Shown piece after piece: positions 22,874-37,316 of a DNA stretch of 64,000 bases. Below the pieces are notes generated by a model. The model was not told the origin of the DNA. It saw only the letters and a program-made list of their open reading frames with translations, and did not search any database. The stretch spans positions 6,996,752-7,060,751 of the forward strand of contig OX388341.1 in the NCBI GenBank assembly GCA_947579665.1, written 5' to 3'. The DNA comes from Sympetrum striolatum (taxonomy: Eukaryota; Arthropoda; Insecta; Odonata; Libellulidae). The position numbers and the translations under genes were made by a program. Position 1 is the stretch's first letter. The number at the start of each line of letters is the position of its first letter.

Positions 22874-24977
22874 GTAAGAAATGATGACTTAATTTTTCTT
22901 TCTAATTTTGATTTCATTGAATGATGTTATGATGTGTAGTATTATATCTATTTTCAATTCCTCTTAAATATTTTGACGTACAAGGGGAACACATATTCGC
23001 ACTAAATATTTTAGGGCACATTCTTTGCTTAAAAATAGTGGACACACAGTGGAGTTGTTTGTAAGCAAGCTTTTTACCTCCATAAATATTTAAGATGAGA
23101 AGTCATAATGGAAAATCACAGTTTCAATGCTGTGAGATTGGTGAAAATCTCCACCTTGGCTGTAATTTAAGATGTAGGACCACGCCTCTGCCTGTTACAG
23201 AGTTTTCTTTTTTATATTATTCTTTATTGCAAATTTTTCATCAAAACAATTTTCTTTTCATTGAAGATTCTGGAAAGTGCCTAAAAAACATGGAAATTTA
23301 TGTTGATGATTCAGGTTTACCGACTTGTTCGTGAAAAGTCAGTCACCAAAATGCACTCCAATGCAATGTGTATTTCTTCCATCAAGTGAACAATTTATGA
23401 AACGATTCAGAATATGGGTTTTGAATGAAATTATTTCAAATATCACCCAAATAGTTCAACGACAGTTTGTTATGTATCATTTAATGAAATTTCCTGTATT
23501 TCCAGAAATCCTGGCAACTCTTTATTTTGAGAAAATCCAAAATTTGGGGTCTTCTATGATCGAACCAGTGATACTTGGGCCCCATATTTAGAATTCAGTA
23601 GTTGGCACCCACACAAAAAAGGCTACATAAATGATTCTGCTATATATATAGTAGAATATAATAAAATATAAAAATAAAATATACTGCTGATAACCTTCTA
23701 TATAATAGATGCTACAATTCCGATGTCTGCCATTTTGTAACATATAGTTTGCAAATACTCAAATGTGATCTTAAAATGGGTTCAGCATTGGTTTGAATGT
23801 GAAGAATTTCCCAAAAAATCTAAGACTAATTTTTGCATAATTTGGTCAGGTTTGACTCCCTGTATAATATTAACGCACAAAAATCAAATCACTTGCATAG
23901 TTGTATGCGATATTTATTAAGCTGTAATCATGCAAAGTTTTAAGTCAGCCATCAAAAAAACTACTTTTGTATTTTTTTCCTGCTTTTTTTGATTCTAGCC
24001 CACTATAAGATGTTATTTATATTAGAATAAATGATAACTTAAAGGCAAAGAATGCTTTAAAAGTAAGAAGATGTAATTTAATCGCTAGAGGATAAGTAAT
24101 CAGTGAAAAAAATGGGAAAAAATAAGGTTGAACGTTTTTTAATGGCAAAATTAATACATAATTACTGTGACAAGCACAGATTTGGACTAAAACGGGAGTG
24201 ATTCCTTCTATGAAATTCTAGTAAATTTGTCCTGGTATTAATTGCAATGCCACTTTGTTAAAGGGTGAAAACTATAGCATATCATCAGAAGTGGCCAAAA
24301 CAGAAGGGCAAGTGTTTGTTGTTTCTGCTTTTTAAAATTTTGTAAGCCTTATTTAGAAAGAAAAATAAGTAAATGTTACTTAATCTCAATCTAAATTTTA
24401 GTAATGATTAATGTTGTATTAGTATCCAGTATAATACTAAGAAAATATTTCAATTTATTTTCAGTAAAGCATCTGTGTGTGTATAAAGTAAGTCCGTAGT
24501 ATATATAGAGTCAGAAAAAAATCTGTACAGTTTGGTCTGGGATGTTTTGATTGATTCAAAATCATAAGAACCTAAGAATCTTCAGCTAATAAATTGGTCA
24601 AAAAGTAGAAATACATTGGCAATCCTGAACACTCCATTTCATCATTGGTAAATTGGTAAATTCCTTTCAAGTTCTTACCATAATCTTATGATAAGTTTTG
24701 AAACTTAATTTTTGTAAAGAGTTCTATTTTTTTAATCAGAGAAGAAATATTTAAATTAAATATTTTTATTAAAAAATGAAATTCCATCAGATTTCACTTA
24801 GTACTTATAATTGAGTTCTATTTTTGCATTAAGTGAGAATGACATGAGTTATTAATAGTTTTAACTTATGGGAACTTGAACATAAATGTTACTTGTTGGT
24901 TTTGAATTTGAGGCTTCTTATTTTTAGTGATCTATATTTTACTTGTCATCCTATTAATGTTTTGTTTTCCTTTTCAG
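22874..24977 (+). other. Syntaxin intron, AT-rich, no element recognised
   Basis: gtaaga donor, tttccttttcag acceptor. No coding or repeat structure was identified. Confidence 0.75.
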
Positions 24978-25070
24978 TCAAAGGCTAGGAAGAAGAAATT
25001 CATCCTATTTTTATGTTTGGGATTGATATTGGCTATAATTATTGGTATAATTGCTTGGGAAGCAAACTAA
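24978..25070 (+). CDS. Syx7: Syntaxin-7/12-type Qa-SNARE, last coding exon (tail anchor)
   Basis: Encodes SKARKKKFILFLCLGLILAI then IIGIIAWEAN and TAA at 25068-25070. A basic juxtamembrane run (KARKKK) precedes about 20 hydrophobic residues and a three-residue lumenal tail, the standard tail-anchor of syntaxins, inserted post-translationally into membranes. Acceptor TTTTCAG at 24977. A 3'UTR intron follows shortly after the stop. Confidence 0.92.
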   Translation, partial: SKARKKKFILFLCLGLILAIIIGIIAWEAN

Positions 25071-25075
25071 GAAAG
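25071..25075 (+). other. Start of syntaxin 3'UTR, then intron 25076-25159
   Basis: Five bases after the stop, GTAGGT begins an 84-base apparent intron ending TTTTTTCATACAG at 25159. Placement is by splice consensus only. A splice junction this close to the stop would not normally trigger nonsense-mediated decay. Confidence 0.6.
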
Positions 25076-25159
25076 TAGGTATCCAGTATTTACTTGTTGT
25101 AAATTATTGCATTTTCAACAAGAATTTTGCCTTAATTTAAATTTTCTTTTTTCATACAG

Positions 25160-25690
25160 GCATTGTTTTGACAATGGTTGGTTTTGCTTGGACTAATTGT
25201 TGTTATTTGATCAATAATTGATTTGATAATATTGCGGAAAGAAGGTTTCATATGTTAGCTGTGTCATGCTTTGAACCATAAGAGGCCATCTTAATGTATG
25301 GCTAATCTTCTCATTCCAGTATTGCATAAATAAATCTAATGCGTATTGTGAGAGTTTCCATGTATAATTTTGGTGCATTTTTCTGAGTGACTCTTACTAT
25401 TACAGTAAATAGGGAAAAATAATTGCAAAATCAGACCTTGTCATTGATCAATGAGGAACTCGAGGCGGTTCTTAATTGTCTATTTAAACCCGTCCTTTGT
25501 ATGTTGTCTACTTCTGTCCCGTAATTCCATTGTATATTTCAATTTTAATTAAATGCATAATTTGCTGTTTAATATAGCTTTTACGTGGATTATGTGAAGA
25601 GTAAATTATATATATCATAATAAAACTTAGTCGCATAATATTCCTTTGAGATGTTGTGTTGCAATAAATAATAAATTATGTATGAAACAA
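25160..25690 (+). other. Syntaxin 3'UTR exon with several poly(A) signals
   Basis: AATAAA-type signals occur near 25328 (CATAAATAAATC), 25618 (TAATAAAAC) and 25664 (CAATAAATAATAAA). The real end cannot be fixed, and further signals lie near 26950. Confidence 0.5.
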
Positions 25691-27371
25691 ACTTGATTTA
25701 TTATATAGTTTTCATCCCAAATTTATTAGATACCAGTAATGATGTTTTATTAAAACTTAGTCTGCCTAAATTTGTTTATAAAAGTTGTGATAGCTTTGCA
25801 TTGTTATCGATGTGTTATTATATGTTTTATTATGGTATGAATTTATTTAGTATAAGTTTAAAATGAACTTGCCCAGCTTCAGCATTTCTTGTTATTGGAA
25901 ATGTTCAATGTTTTAGTTTTTGTAAATATTTCCTTTTTTATATTGATATTTGTCTTTGATATATAATTTCAGCAACCATTGGCATGTCTATCTGTATTTG
26001 ACTTGCAATAATTACTTAATATTTTTCTCATGGTTTAAGCTCTCAACCTGTGTTCATCTGTAATGTTTATGAAGCTATTGTATCAAAGGAGCACTTTTTT
26101 GGCAGGGTTCCTCCAATTGTATTTACCTTCTATATAAGCATCAATATTAAAAAATGTTGAATCTAATTGTTTGTTTTTCTAACCCTAATCCAAACTAAGA
26201 AGGACGTTTTCAAATATTATCCTTTGCTCGATGTTCAGTTAGGGAAAATTTTCCCATAAGGAATGATTATTAAAAGAACAGAAGAATAAGAAAATATTAT
26301 CATTTACTATGGCGGGAATAAGGAAACTACTTTGTTACTGTAGCTATTACGATAGATTCTGCTGTCTTATAGAATCAAAGTATCCAAAGGAGATTTCCAG
26401 ACAGAATTAAAAAAAAAATCCTAATGGTCAAGGCTGGAGAGACCAAAAGGTAGAATGAAAGAGACAATGGATTGCATAAGTTAATATAAATAGGAACACA
26501 CCAATAAATCCTCAAAAGCTCAAATCAAGATTTGGATAATATTTTGGTGTGACCCTTTTTATGTTTACTTATGCCATCAATGGTCTTTTTAATTCTACAT
26601 TTATCTTGAATGTGAGAAAAGTATTATTGACTAATGTAACTGAAGACTGAATGCCAAAAATGTTTCATCATATTGCCCTCATCTCTTTATATATTTTAGG
26701 AAACACCACAATCAATTATTAAAATATAACCACTGTATTTAGCATTGCAGTGTTTTATTATTATGAAAAATAGAGTGGTCAATTTATGTAAGAGATATGT
26801 AAAAATTGGAAGTGAAAGTAAAAAAAGTGAAGAGTTTAATGAACAAGTCTAGTTTAACTTGAATTTAAAAAATTCTGGCTGATCATTTTTATAAATAGAC
26901 TTAAACAGTAATTTGATTATCTTTATAAACTCTAAATGATATATTTCTAAATAAATAAAAATTATCATCTGTAGACTTAGACCTTGCCTTCTTTTATTCC
27001 ATAGTAAAGAAGCAGAATACATGCTCTGAAATGGGTTATGATCCAGTGTGTGATACCTAAGCGCAAGAACATCCCAATTCTTGTTATCTCATACAGTATG
27101 GGAAGAAGTTGGCTTACAGGGGCAATTGTATTATATCTAAATCATTTTCTTAATAGGAAGAGAACATTGTAGTGGGAATTATAAAACATGCCATCATCAA
27201 AATAGAATTTCCATGTCTAGAGGGTTGATTGAAATTCAAAATGATCTGTTCTTGGAATGTCCAATGTTTTTCAAGAGATCGCCAGATGCATAACCTATTG
27301 GCTCATAAAATTATCAACGTATGATATTTTGCATTGAATGTACATAGTACATGTAATAGAGGAAAACGAAT
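25691..27371. other. AT-rich intergenic DNA
   Basis: No gene was recognised. It may include a long alternative 3'UTR of the syntaxin gene up to the AATAAATAAAAA near 26951. It ends where the satellite array begins. Confidence 0.45.
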
Positions 27372-30300
27372 GATGTTTCAGTGAAATTATCCGTTTTCGA
27401 TGCTTATTTCGATCAAATCTTGGCAAAATCACGAAAAGTAAGGCAAAATCGACCAAAAAAGATTGAAATTTCGCTGTTAATACCCGTTTTCAATGCTTTT
27501 TTCGATCGTATCTTGGCAAAATCACGAAAAGTAAGGATAAATAGACGAAAAAGATTGAAATAATGTTGAAATAATCCGTTTTCGAAGAATTTTTTCATAT
27601 TATCTTGGCAAAAAAGGGAGAACTAAGGCAAAATAGAGGAAAAAGATTGAGATTTCGGTGAAATAATCCGTTTTCGATCATTTTTTCAATAATATATTTG
27701 CAAAATCACGAAGACTAAGGCAAAATAGAGGAAAAAGTTTCAAATTTCGGTGAAATTATCCCTTGTCGATGCTTTTTTCGATCATATCTTAGCAATATCA
27801 CGAAGAGAAAGGCGATATAGTGGAAAAAGATTGAAATTTCGGTGAAATTATCCGTTTTCGATGCTTTTTTCGAACATATATTGGCAAAATCACGAAAAGT
27901 AAGGCAAAGTGGACAAAAAAAAATTGAAACTACATTGAAATTATCGATTTTCTTAGCATTCTTTGATCATATCTTTGCAAAACAGGAAAACAAAGGCAAG
28001 ATTGAGGAAAAAGCTTGATATTTTGGTAAAATTATCCGTTTTCGATGCTTCTTTCGATCATATTTTAGCAATCTAACGAAAAGAAAGGCGATATAGAGGA
28101 AAAAGATTAAAATTTCGGGGGAATTTTCTGTTTTCGAAGCTTTTTTTAATTATATCTTGGCAAAAACACGAAAAGAAGGCAAAGTAGACGGAAAAGATTG
28201 AAATGACGTTGAAATTATCCATAATCGAAGCTTTTTTTGATCATATCTTGGCAAAAACCGGAAAAATAAGGCAAAATAGAGAAAAAAGATTGATATTTCG
28301 GTGAAATTATCCGTTTTCGCTTATTTTTTCGATCAATTCTTGGCAAAATTACGAAAAGTAAGGCAAAATCGACCAAACAAATTAAATTTCGTTGATATTA
28401 TCCGTTTTCGTTGCTTTTTTCGATCGTATCTTGGCAAAATCACGAAAAGTAAGGATAAATAGACGAAAAAAGATTGAATTAATGTTGAAATAAACCGTTC
28501 TTGAAGATTTTTTTGATATTATCTTGGCAAAACAAGGAGAACTAAGGCAAAATAGAGGAAAAAGATTGAGATTTCGGTGAAATAATCCGTTTTCGATCCT
28601 TTTTTCAATAATATATTTGCAAAATCACGAAAACTAAGGCAAAGTAGAAGAAAAAGATTAAAATTTAGGAAAAATTATCCGTTTTCGATGCTTTTTTCAA
28701 TCATATCTTGGCAAAATCAGGATAACTAAGGAAAAATAGAGGAAAAAGATTAAAATTTCGGTGGAATTTTCTGTTTTCGAAGCTTTTTTCAATCATATAT
28801 TGGCAAAATCACGAAAAGTAAGGCAAAGTGGACAAATAAAGATTGAAACAACGTGGAAATTATCCGTTTTCTTAGCTTTCTCTGATCATATCTTTGCAAA
28901 ACAGGAAAACTAAGGCAAAATAGAGAAAAACGAATGATGTTTCGGTGAAATTATCCGATTTTAATGCTTTTCTCGATCAAATCTTGGCAAAATCACGAAA
29001 AGTAAGGCAAAATCGACCATAAAAGATTGAAATTTCGTTCTTATTATCCGTTTTCGATGCTTTTTTCGATCGTATCTTGGCAAAATCACGAAAAGTTAGG
29101 ATAAATAGACGAAAAAAGATTGAAATAATGTTAATATAATCCGTTGTCGAAGAATTTTTTGATATTATCTTGGCAAAAAAAGGAGAACTTAGGCCAAATA
29201 GAGGAAAAAGATTGAGATTTCGGTGAAATAATCCGTCTTCCATCCTTTTTTCAATATATATATATTTGCAAAATCATGAAACCTAAGTCAAAATAGTGGA
29301 ATGAGATTAAAATTTCGGTGAAATTATCCGTTTTCGATGCTTTTTTCGTTCAAAAATTGGCAAAATCAGGAAAATTAGAGGAAAAAGATTGATATTTCGG
29401 TGAAATTTACCGTTTTCGATGCTTTTTTTGATCATATTTTGGCAATATAATTAAAAGAAAGGCGATATAGAGGAAAAGATTAAAATTTCGGTGGAATTTT
29501 CTGTTTTTGAAGCTTTTTTTGATCATATCTTGGCAAAAACCGGAAAACTAAGGCAAAATAGAGGAAAAAGATTGATATTAAGGTGAAATTATCCGTTTTC
29601 GATGCTTTCTTCGATCATATATAGGCAAAATCACGAAAAGTAAGGAAATGTGGACAAAAAAATATTGAAACTACGTTGAAATTATCCCTTTTCCTAGCTT
29701 TCTTTGATCATATCTTTGCAAAATTACGAAAAGTAAGGCAAAATAGTGGAAAAAGATTGAAATAACGGTAAAATTATCCCTCTTCGATGCTTTTTTTGAT
29801 AATATCTTGGCAAAATCACGAAATCTAAGGCAAAAGAGAGGAAAAAGATTGAAATTTCGGCGAAATAATCCATTTTCGCTGCTATTATCGATCATATCTT
29901 GGAAGAATCACGAAAAATAAGGCCAAATCGACGAAGAAAGATGGAAATTACGTTGAATATATCCGTTATCGAAAGTTTATTTTTGATCATATCTTGGCAT
30001 AATCAGGAATACTAAGGCATAATAGGATAAAAAGGTAGAAATTTCGGTGAAATTATCCGTTTTTGTTGATTTTTTCGATCATATCTTGGTAAGTTCAGGA
30101 AAAGTAAGGCAAAATCGTGGAAAAAGATTGAAATAACGTTGAAATTATCCGTCTTCGATGCTTTTTTTGAACATATCTTGGCAAAATCAGAAAAAACTAT
30201 GACAAAATAGAGGAAAAAGAATGTAATTTCGGTGGAATTATTAGTTTTCGATGCTATTTTCGATCATATCTTGGCAAGATCACTAATACCAAGGCAAAAT

Positions 30301-32504
30301 AGAGGAAAAATATTTAAATTTCGATACAATTATCCATTTTCGATGCTTTTTTGATCATATCTTGGCAAAATCAGAAAAACAAATAAAATATAGAGGAAAA
30401 GGATTGAAATTTCGGTGAAACTTTCCGTTTTCGAAGCTATTTTTGATTATATCTTGGCAAAATCACGAAAGGAAAGGCAAAGTAGACCAAAAAGAATTGG
30501 AATGACGTTGAAATTATCCATTTTCGAAGCTTTTTTTGATATTATCTTGGCAAAATCACGAAAAGTAAGGATAAATAGACGAAAAAAGATTGAAATAATG
30601 TTGATATAATCCGTTTTCGAAGAATATTTTGATATTATCTTGGCATATAAAGGAACACTAGGCAAAATAGAGGAAAAAAATTGAGATTTAGGTGAAATAA
30701 TCCGGTTTCGATCCTTTTTTCAATAATATATTTGCAAAATCACGAAACTGGGCAAAATAGAGGAAATAGATTGAAATAATGTTGAAATAATTCGTTTTCG
30801 AAGAATGTTTTGATATTATTTTGGCGAAAAAAAAGATTGAAATTTCGGTGTTATTATCCGTTTTCGATGCTTTTTTCGATTATATATTGGCAAAATCACG
30901 AAAAGTAAGGAAAAGTGGACAATAAAAGATTGAAACTACGTTGAAATTATCCGTTTTCCTAGCTTTCTTTAATCATATCTTTGCAAAACAGGAAAAACAA
31001 GGCAAAATAGAGGAAAAAGATTGATATTAAGGTGAAATTATCCGTTTTCGATGCTTTTTTCGATCATATCATGGCAAAATCACGAAATCTAAGGCAAAAG
31101 AGAGGAAAAAGATTGAAATTTCGGCGAAATAATCCATTTTCGCTGCTATTATCGATCATATCTTAGCAAAACAGGAATACTAAGGCATAATAGGATAAAA
31201 AGGTAGAAATTTCGGTGAAATTATCCGTTTTTGATGATTTTTTCGATCATATCTTGGTAAGATCAGGAAAAGTAAGGCAAAATAGTGGAAAAAGATTGAA
31301 ATAACGGTGAAATTATCCCTCTTCGATGCTTTTTTTGATAATATCTTGGCAAAATCACGAAAACAAAGGAATAATAAAGGAAAAATATTGAAATTTCGGT
31401 AAAATTATTTGTTTTCAATGTTTTTTGTGACCATATCTTGGCAAAATCAGGAATATTAAGGCAAAATAGATGACAAAATTAAGATTTTGGTGAAATTTAT
31501 TCGTTTTCGAAGCTTTTTTCGATCATATAATGGCAAAATCACGAAATCTAAGGCAAAATAGACGAAAAAAGATTAAAATTTCGGTGAAATTATCCATTTT
31601 CGATGCTTTTTTTGATCAAATCTTGGCAAAATCAAGATAACTAAAAGGATTCATATCCGGGTGAAATCTTCCGTTTTCGATGCTATTTTCGATCATATTT
31701 GGGCAATATTACGAAAAGAAAGGCGATATAGGGGAAAAAGATTAAAATTTCGGTGGAATTTTCCGTTTTCGAAGCTTTTTTTGATTATATCCTGGCGAAA
31801 TCACGAAAAGAAAGGCAAAGAAGCCGAAAAAGATTGAAATGACGTTGAAATTATCCATTTTCGAAGCTTTTTTGATCATATCATGGCAAAATCCGGAAAA
31901 CTAAGGCAAGATAGAGGAAAAAGATTGTTATTTCGGTGAAATTATCTGTTTTCGATGCTTTTATCGATCAAATCTTGGCAAAATCACGAAGAGTAAGGCA
32001 GAATCGACGAAGAAAGATTGTTATTTCGGTGAAATTATCCGTTATCAAAAGTTTATTTTTGATCATATCTTGGCATAATCACGAATACTAAGGCATAATA
32101 GGATAAAAAGGTAGATATTTCGGTGTTATTATCCGTTTTCGATGCTTTTTTCGTTCATATCTTTGCAAAATCAATAAAACTAAGGCAAAGTAGAGGAAAA
32201 AAGATTGAAATAATGTTGATATAATCCGTTTTCGAAGAATTTTTTCATATTATCTTGGCAAAAACAGGAGAACTAAGGCAAAATAGAGGAAAAAGATGTA
32301 AAATTCGGTGAAATAATCCGTTTTCGATCCTTTTTTTAATAATATATTTGCAAAATCACGAAAACTAAGGCAAAATAGAAGAAAAAGATTAATATTTCGG
32401 TGAAATTATCCGTTTTCGATGCTTTTTTCGATCAAATCTTGGCAAAATCAGGATAAATAAGGAAAAATAGAGGAAAGAGATAGAAATTTCAGCGAAATTA
32501 TCCG

Positions 32505-32680
32505 TTTTCGATGCTATTATCGATCATATCTTAGCAAAATCACGAAAAGTAAGGCGAAATAGAGGAAAAAGATTAAAATAACTTTGAAATTTTCCGTCTT
32601 CGATGCTTTTTTTGAACATATTTTTGCAAAATCACGAAAACTTTGGCAAAATAGAGGAAAAAGGTAGAAATTTCTGTGAA
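32505..32680. repeat. Paralogous empty site for the second Helentron-like insertion
   Basis: This stretch contains, uninterrupted, the sequence found on both sides of the 37135-38184 insertion: TAACTTTGAAATTTTCCGTC, TTCGATGC, seven T, then GAACATATTTTTGCAAAATC and ACGAAAACTTTGGC. The insertion point falls in the T run at 32607-32613. Confidence 0.85.
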
Positions 32681-34424
32681 ATTATCTGTTTTGGATGATT
32701 TTTTCGATCATATTTTGGTAAGATGAGGAAAAGTAAGGTAAAATAGTGGAGAAAGATTGAAAAATTCGATACAATTATCAATTTTCTATGCTTTTTTATC
32801 ATATCTTGGCACAATCAGGAAAACAAAGAAAATATAGAGGAAAAAGATAGAAATTTCGGTGAAATTATCCGTTTTCGATGCTTTTTTCGATCATATATTG
32901 GCAAAATCACGAAAAGTAAGGCAAATCGTACAAAAAAAGATAGAAGCTACGTTGAAATTATCCGTTTTCTTAGCCTTCTTTGATCATATCTTTGCAAAAC
33001 AGAAAAACTAAGGCAAGATAGAGGAAAAAGATAGAAATTTCAGTTAAATTATCCGTTTTCGATGCTTTTTTCGGTCATATCATGGCAAAATCAGGAAAAC
33101 AAAGAAAATATAGAGGAAAAAGATAGAATTTTTCGGTTAAATTATCCGTTTTCGATGCTTTTTTCGGTCATATCTTGGCAAAATCAGGAAAACAAATAAA
33201 ATATAGAGGAAAAGGATTGAAATTTCGGTGAAATTTTCCGTTTTCGAAGCTATTTTTGATTATATCTTGGCAAAATCACGAAAGGAAAGGCAAAGCAGAC
33301 CAAAAAAGATTGAAATGACGTTGAAATTATCCATTTTCGAAGCTTTTTTTGATCATATCTTGGCAAAAACCGGAAAACCAAGGCAAAATAGATGAAAACG
33401 AATGATGTTTCGGTGAAATTATCCGTTTTCGATTATTTTTTCGATCATATATTGTCAAAATCACGAAAAGTAAGGCAAAGTGGACAAAATAAATTGAAAC
33501 TACGTTGAAATTATCCATTTTCGAAGCTTTTTTTGATCATATCTTGGCAAAATCACGAAAAGTAAGGATAAATAGACGAAAAAAGATTGAAATAATGTTG
33601 ATATAATCCGTTTTCGAAGAATATTTTGATATTATCTTGGCATATAAAGGAACACTAAGGCAAAATAGAGGAAAAAGATTGAGATTTAGGTGAAATAATC
33701 CGCTTTCGATCCTTTTTTCAATAATATATTTGCAAAATCACGAAAACTAAGGCAAAATAGAGGAAAAAGATTGAAGTAATGTTGAAATAATTCGTTTTCG
33801 AAGAATTTTTTGATATTATATTGGCAAAAACAGGATAACTAATGCAAAATAGACGAAAAAGATTGAGATTTAGGTGAAATAATCCGGTTTCGATCCTTTT
33901 TTCAATAATATATTTGCAAAATCACGAAACTGGGTAAAATAGAGGAAATAGATTGAAATAATGTTGAAATAATTCGTTTTCGAAGAATGTTTTGATATTA
34001 TTTTGGCGAAAAAAAAGATTGAAATTTCGGTGTTATTATCCGTTTTCGATGCTTTTTTCGATTATATATTGGCAAAATCACGAAAAGTAAGGAAAAGTGG
34101 ACAATAAAAGATTGAAACTACGTTGAAATTATCCGTTTTCCTAGCTTTCTTTGATCATATCTTTGCAAAACAGGAAAAATAAGGCAAAATAGAGGAAAAA
34201 GATTGATATTAAGGTGAAATTATCCATTTTCGCTGCTATTATCGATCATATCTTAGCAAAACAGGAAAAATAAGGCAAAATAGAGGAAAAAGATTGAAAT
34301 TTCGGCGAAATAATCCATTTTCGCTGCTATTATCGATCATATCTTAGCAAAACAGGAAAACTAAGGCGAAATAGAGCAAAAAGATTAAAATTTCTGTGAA
34401 ATTTTCAGTTTTCGATGCTTTTTT

Positions 34425-34561
34425 ACTTTCTCCATATACGATGTATAGAGAAAGTATTGTTTTCATGAAAAAATTCGACTTCGAGATTTCAACGGGAATA
34501 CATGTTTTGGGGTCCCAAGAACACGTTTTGACTATTTTCGGAATGATGTCTGTGTGTATGT

Positions 34562-34597
<36 letters not shown>

Positions 34598-35473
34598 CTG
34601 TATGTGTGTGTGTGTTAGTGGGCGCTCTATCGTAAAAACTAATGGTCGTATTAATACCAAACTTCGTATATAGTACTGTGGTGTGTGCTGTCAGAGGTGA
34701 TTAGTTTTTGGAGTAAATCGGTTGACCGGAAGTCGAGCTTCATTCATTAAAGCTCATTTCCGGTTTTCAAAATATCTCCATAAATATGATATATACGTAC
34801 ATTGTATTACTTATAAAAGTTTTAGATAATATAATTTACTATAACTTTAGTATTTAAAATACTTTTGTATCACCGGTTGATTAGGAGTTATTCGTGAAAT
34901 ACCGATAAACCGGATGTAGCTGTTATATACTTTGTGGGCGCTCTAACATAAAAATCATTCATTGTATCAACACCAAATTTCATATATAGTACTTTGGTTG
35001 GTTTATTTAGAGTTGATTAGTTTTTGGAGAAAATCCGTTTACCGGAAGTTGAGCTTCATTCTTCAAAGCTCATTTCCGGTTTTCAAAATATCTCCATAAA
35101 TATGATATTTAGGTATATACTATTATTTATAAAAGTTTTAGAAAATATACTTTACTATAACTTTTGTTGGAAACAAATTTTTGTATCACTGATTGTGTAG
35201 GAGTTATTTTAAATACTGATAAACCGGAAGTTGCTGATTATGTACTTCGTGGGCGCTCTGGGCTCTATGGGCGAAAGGCGAAATTCATCGTTCTTAATCG
35301 ATCATGTCCCGAAAAGCATTATTTATCATGTTTTTGGCGTCAAAGATAATAATATATAGATATTAATCACTCATCTTCCAAGTTTAGATGGAATATAGAG
35401 TTCGAAATTACTGCCGTAGATAAATATTTACATCTTATATATATGGAGAAAGTCATGTGCTGGCCACATCAGA
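34425..35473 (+). mobile_element. Helentron-like non-autonomous element, copy 1 (1049 bp)
   Basis: Starts ACTTTCTCCATATACG. Near the other end is the inverted copy TATATATGGAGAAAGT (to 35453), followed by a small hairpin ATGTG-CTGGC-CACAT (35455-35469) and CAGA. It contains a (GT)n tract and is inserted in a T run of a satellite monomer. An asymmetric terminal inverted repeat, a 3' hairpin, an internal microsatellite and T-T insertion are features I associate with Helentron-associated elements (DINE-1 type). No Rep/helicase ORF is present. The interior holds an imperfect internal duplication: GGGCGCTCT, CCAAACTTC/CCAAATTTC and TTTCCGGTTTTCAAAATATC each occur twice about 305 bases apart. Confidence 0.75.
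34549..34616 (+). repeat. (TG)n microsatellite in Helentron-like copy 1
   Basis: TG repeat with a few interruptions (TATG, TTTG, TCTG). Confidence 0.9.
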
Positions 35474-37134
35474 TTTTTTGATTATATCTTGGCAAAATCA
35501 CGAAGAAAAAGGAAAATTAGACGAAAAAAGATTGTAATGTCGTTGAAAGTATCCATTTCCGAAGCTTTTTTTGATCAAATCGCTTCAAAAACCGGAAAAC
35601 TAAGGCAAAATAGAGGAAAAAGATTGAAATTTTAGTAAAATTATCCGTTTTCGATGCGTTTTTTCGATCATATCTTGGCAAAATTACTAAAAGCAAGGCA
35701 AATAGACGAATAAAAATTGAAATTTCGGCGAAATTCTCCGTTTTTGAAGGTTTTTTTGATCATATCATGGAAAATCATGAAGAGTAAGGGAAAATAGACG
35801 AAGAAAGATTAAAATGTCGGATTAATTATCCGTTTTCGTTGCTTTTTTGATAACATTTATCAAAATAAAGATAACTAAGTAATATTAGAGGAAAAACATT
35901 GAAATTTCAGTGACATTCCCCTTTTTCGATGCTTTTATCGATCATATCTTGGCAAAATCACGACAAGTAATGCAAAATAGGGCAAAAGGATAAAAATTTC
36001 GGTGAAATTATCCGTTTTCGATGATTTCTACGATCATATCTTGGCAAAATCACGAAAACAAAGGAATAATAAAGGAAAAATATTGAAATTTCGGTAAAAT
36101 TATTTGTTTTCAATGTTTTTTGTGACCATATCTTGGCAAAATCAGGAATATTAAGGCAAAATAGATGACAAAATTAAGATTTTGGTGAAATTTATTCGTT
36201 TTCGAAGCTTTTCTCGATCATATAATGGCAAAATCAAAATAACTAAGGAAAAATAGAGGAAAAAGATTCATATCTGGGTGAAATCTTCCGTTTTCGATGC
36301 TATTTTCGATCATATTTGGGCAATATTACGAAAAGAAAGGCGATATAGGGGAAAAAGATTAAAATTTCGGTGGAATTTTCCGTTTTCGAAGCTTTTTTTG
36401 ATTATATCCTGGCGAAATCACGAAAAGAAAGTCAAAGAAGCCGAAAAAGATTGAAATGACGTTGAAATTATCCATTTTCGAAGCTTTTTTGATCATATCA
36501 TGGCAAAATCCGGAAAACTAAGGCAAGATAGAGGAAAAAGATTGTTATTTCGGTGAAATTATCTGTTTTCGATGCTTTTATCGATCAAATCTTGGCAAAA
36601 TCACGAAAAGTAAGGCAGAATCGACCAAAAAAATTGAAATTTCGGTATTATTATCCGTTTTCGATGCTTTTTTCGTTCATATCTTTGCAAAATCAATAAA
36701 ACTAAGGCAAAGTAGAGGAAAAAAGATTGAAATAATGTTGAAATTATCCGTTTTCGAAGAATTTTTTCATATTATCTTGGCAAAAACAGGAGAACTAAGG
36801 CAAAATAGAGGAAAAAGATGTAAAATTCGGTGAAATAATCCGTTTTCGATACTTTTTTTAATAATATATTTGCAAAATCACGAAAACTAAGGCAAAATAG
36901 AAGAAAAAGATTAATATTTCGGTGAAATTATCCGTTTTCGATGCTTTTTTCGATCAAATCTTGGCAAAATCAGGATAAATAAGGAAAAATAGAGGAAAGA
37001 GATAGAAATTTCAGCGAAATTATCCGTTTTCGCTGCTATTATCGATCATATCTTAGCAAAATCACGAAAAGTAAGGCAAAATAGAGGAAAAAGATTAAAA
37101 TAACTTTGAAATTTTCCGTCTTCAATGCTTTTTT

Positions 37135-37256
37135 ACTTTCTCCATATACGAAGTATAGAGAAAGTATTGTTTTCATGAAAAAAATCGACTTCGAGATTTC
37201 AACGGAAATACATGTTTTGGGGTCCCTAGAACACGTTTTGACCATTTTCGGAATGA

Positions 37257-37316
<60 letters not shown>

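Noticed and set aside
27381..33518. Repeated open frames with F-ILAKSRK or LTFRDFAKI words across the satellite
   Set aside because: They are translations of the 92-bp monomer, recur on both strands and change frame at each monomer (92 is not divisible by 3). No start, splice or domain evidence.
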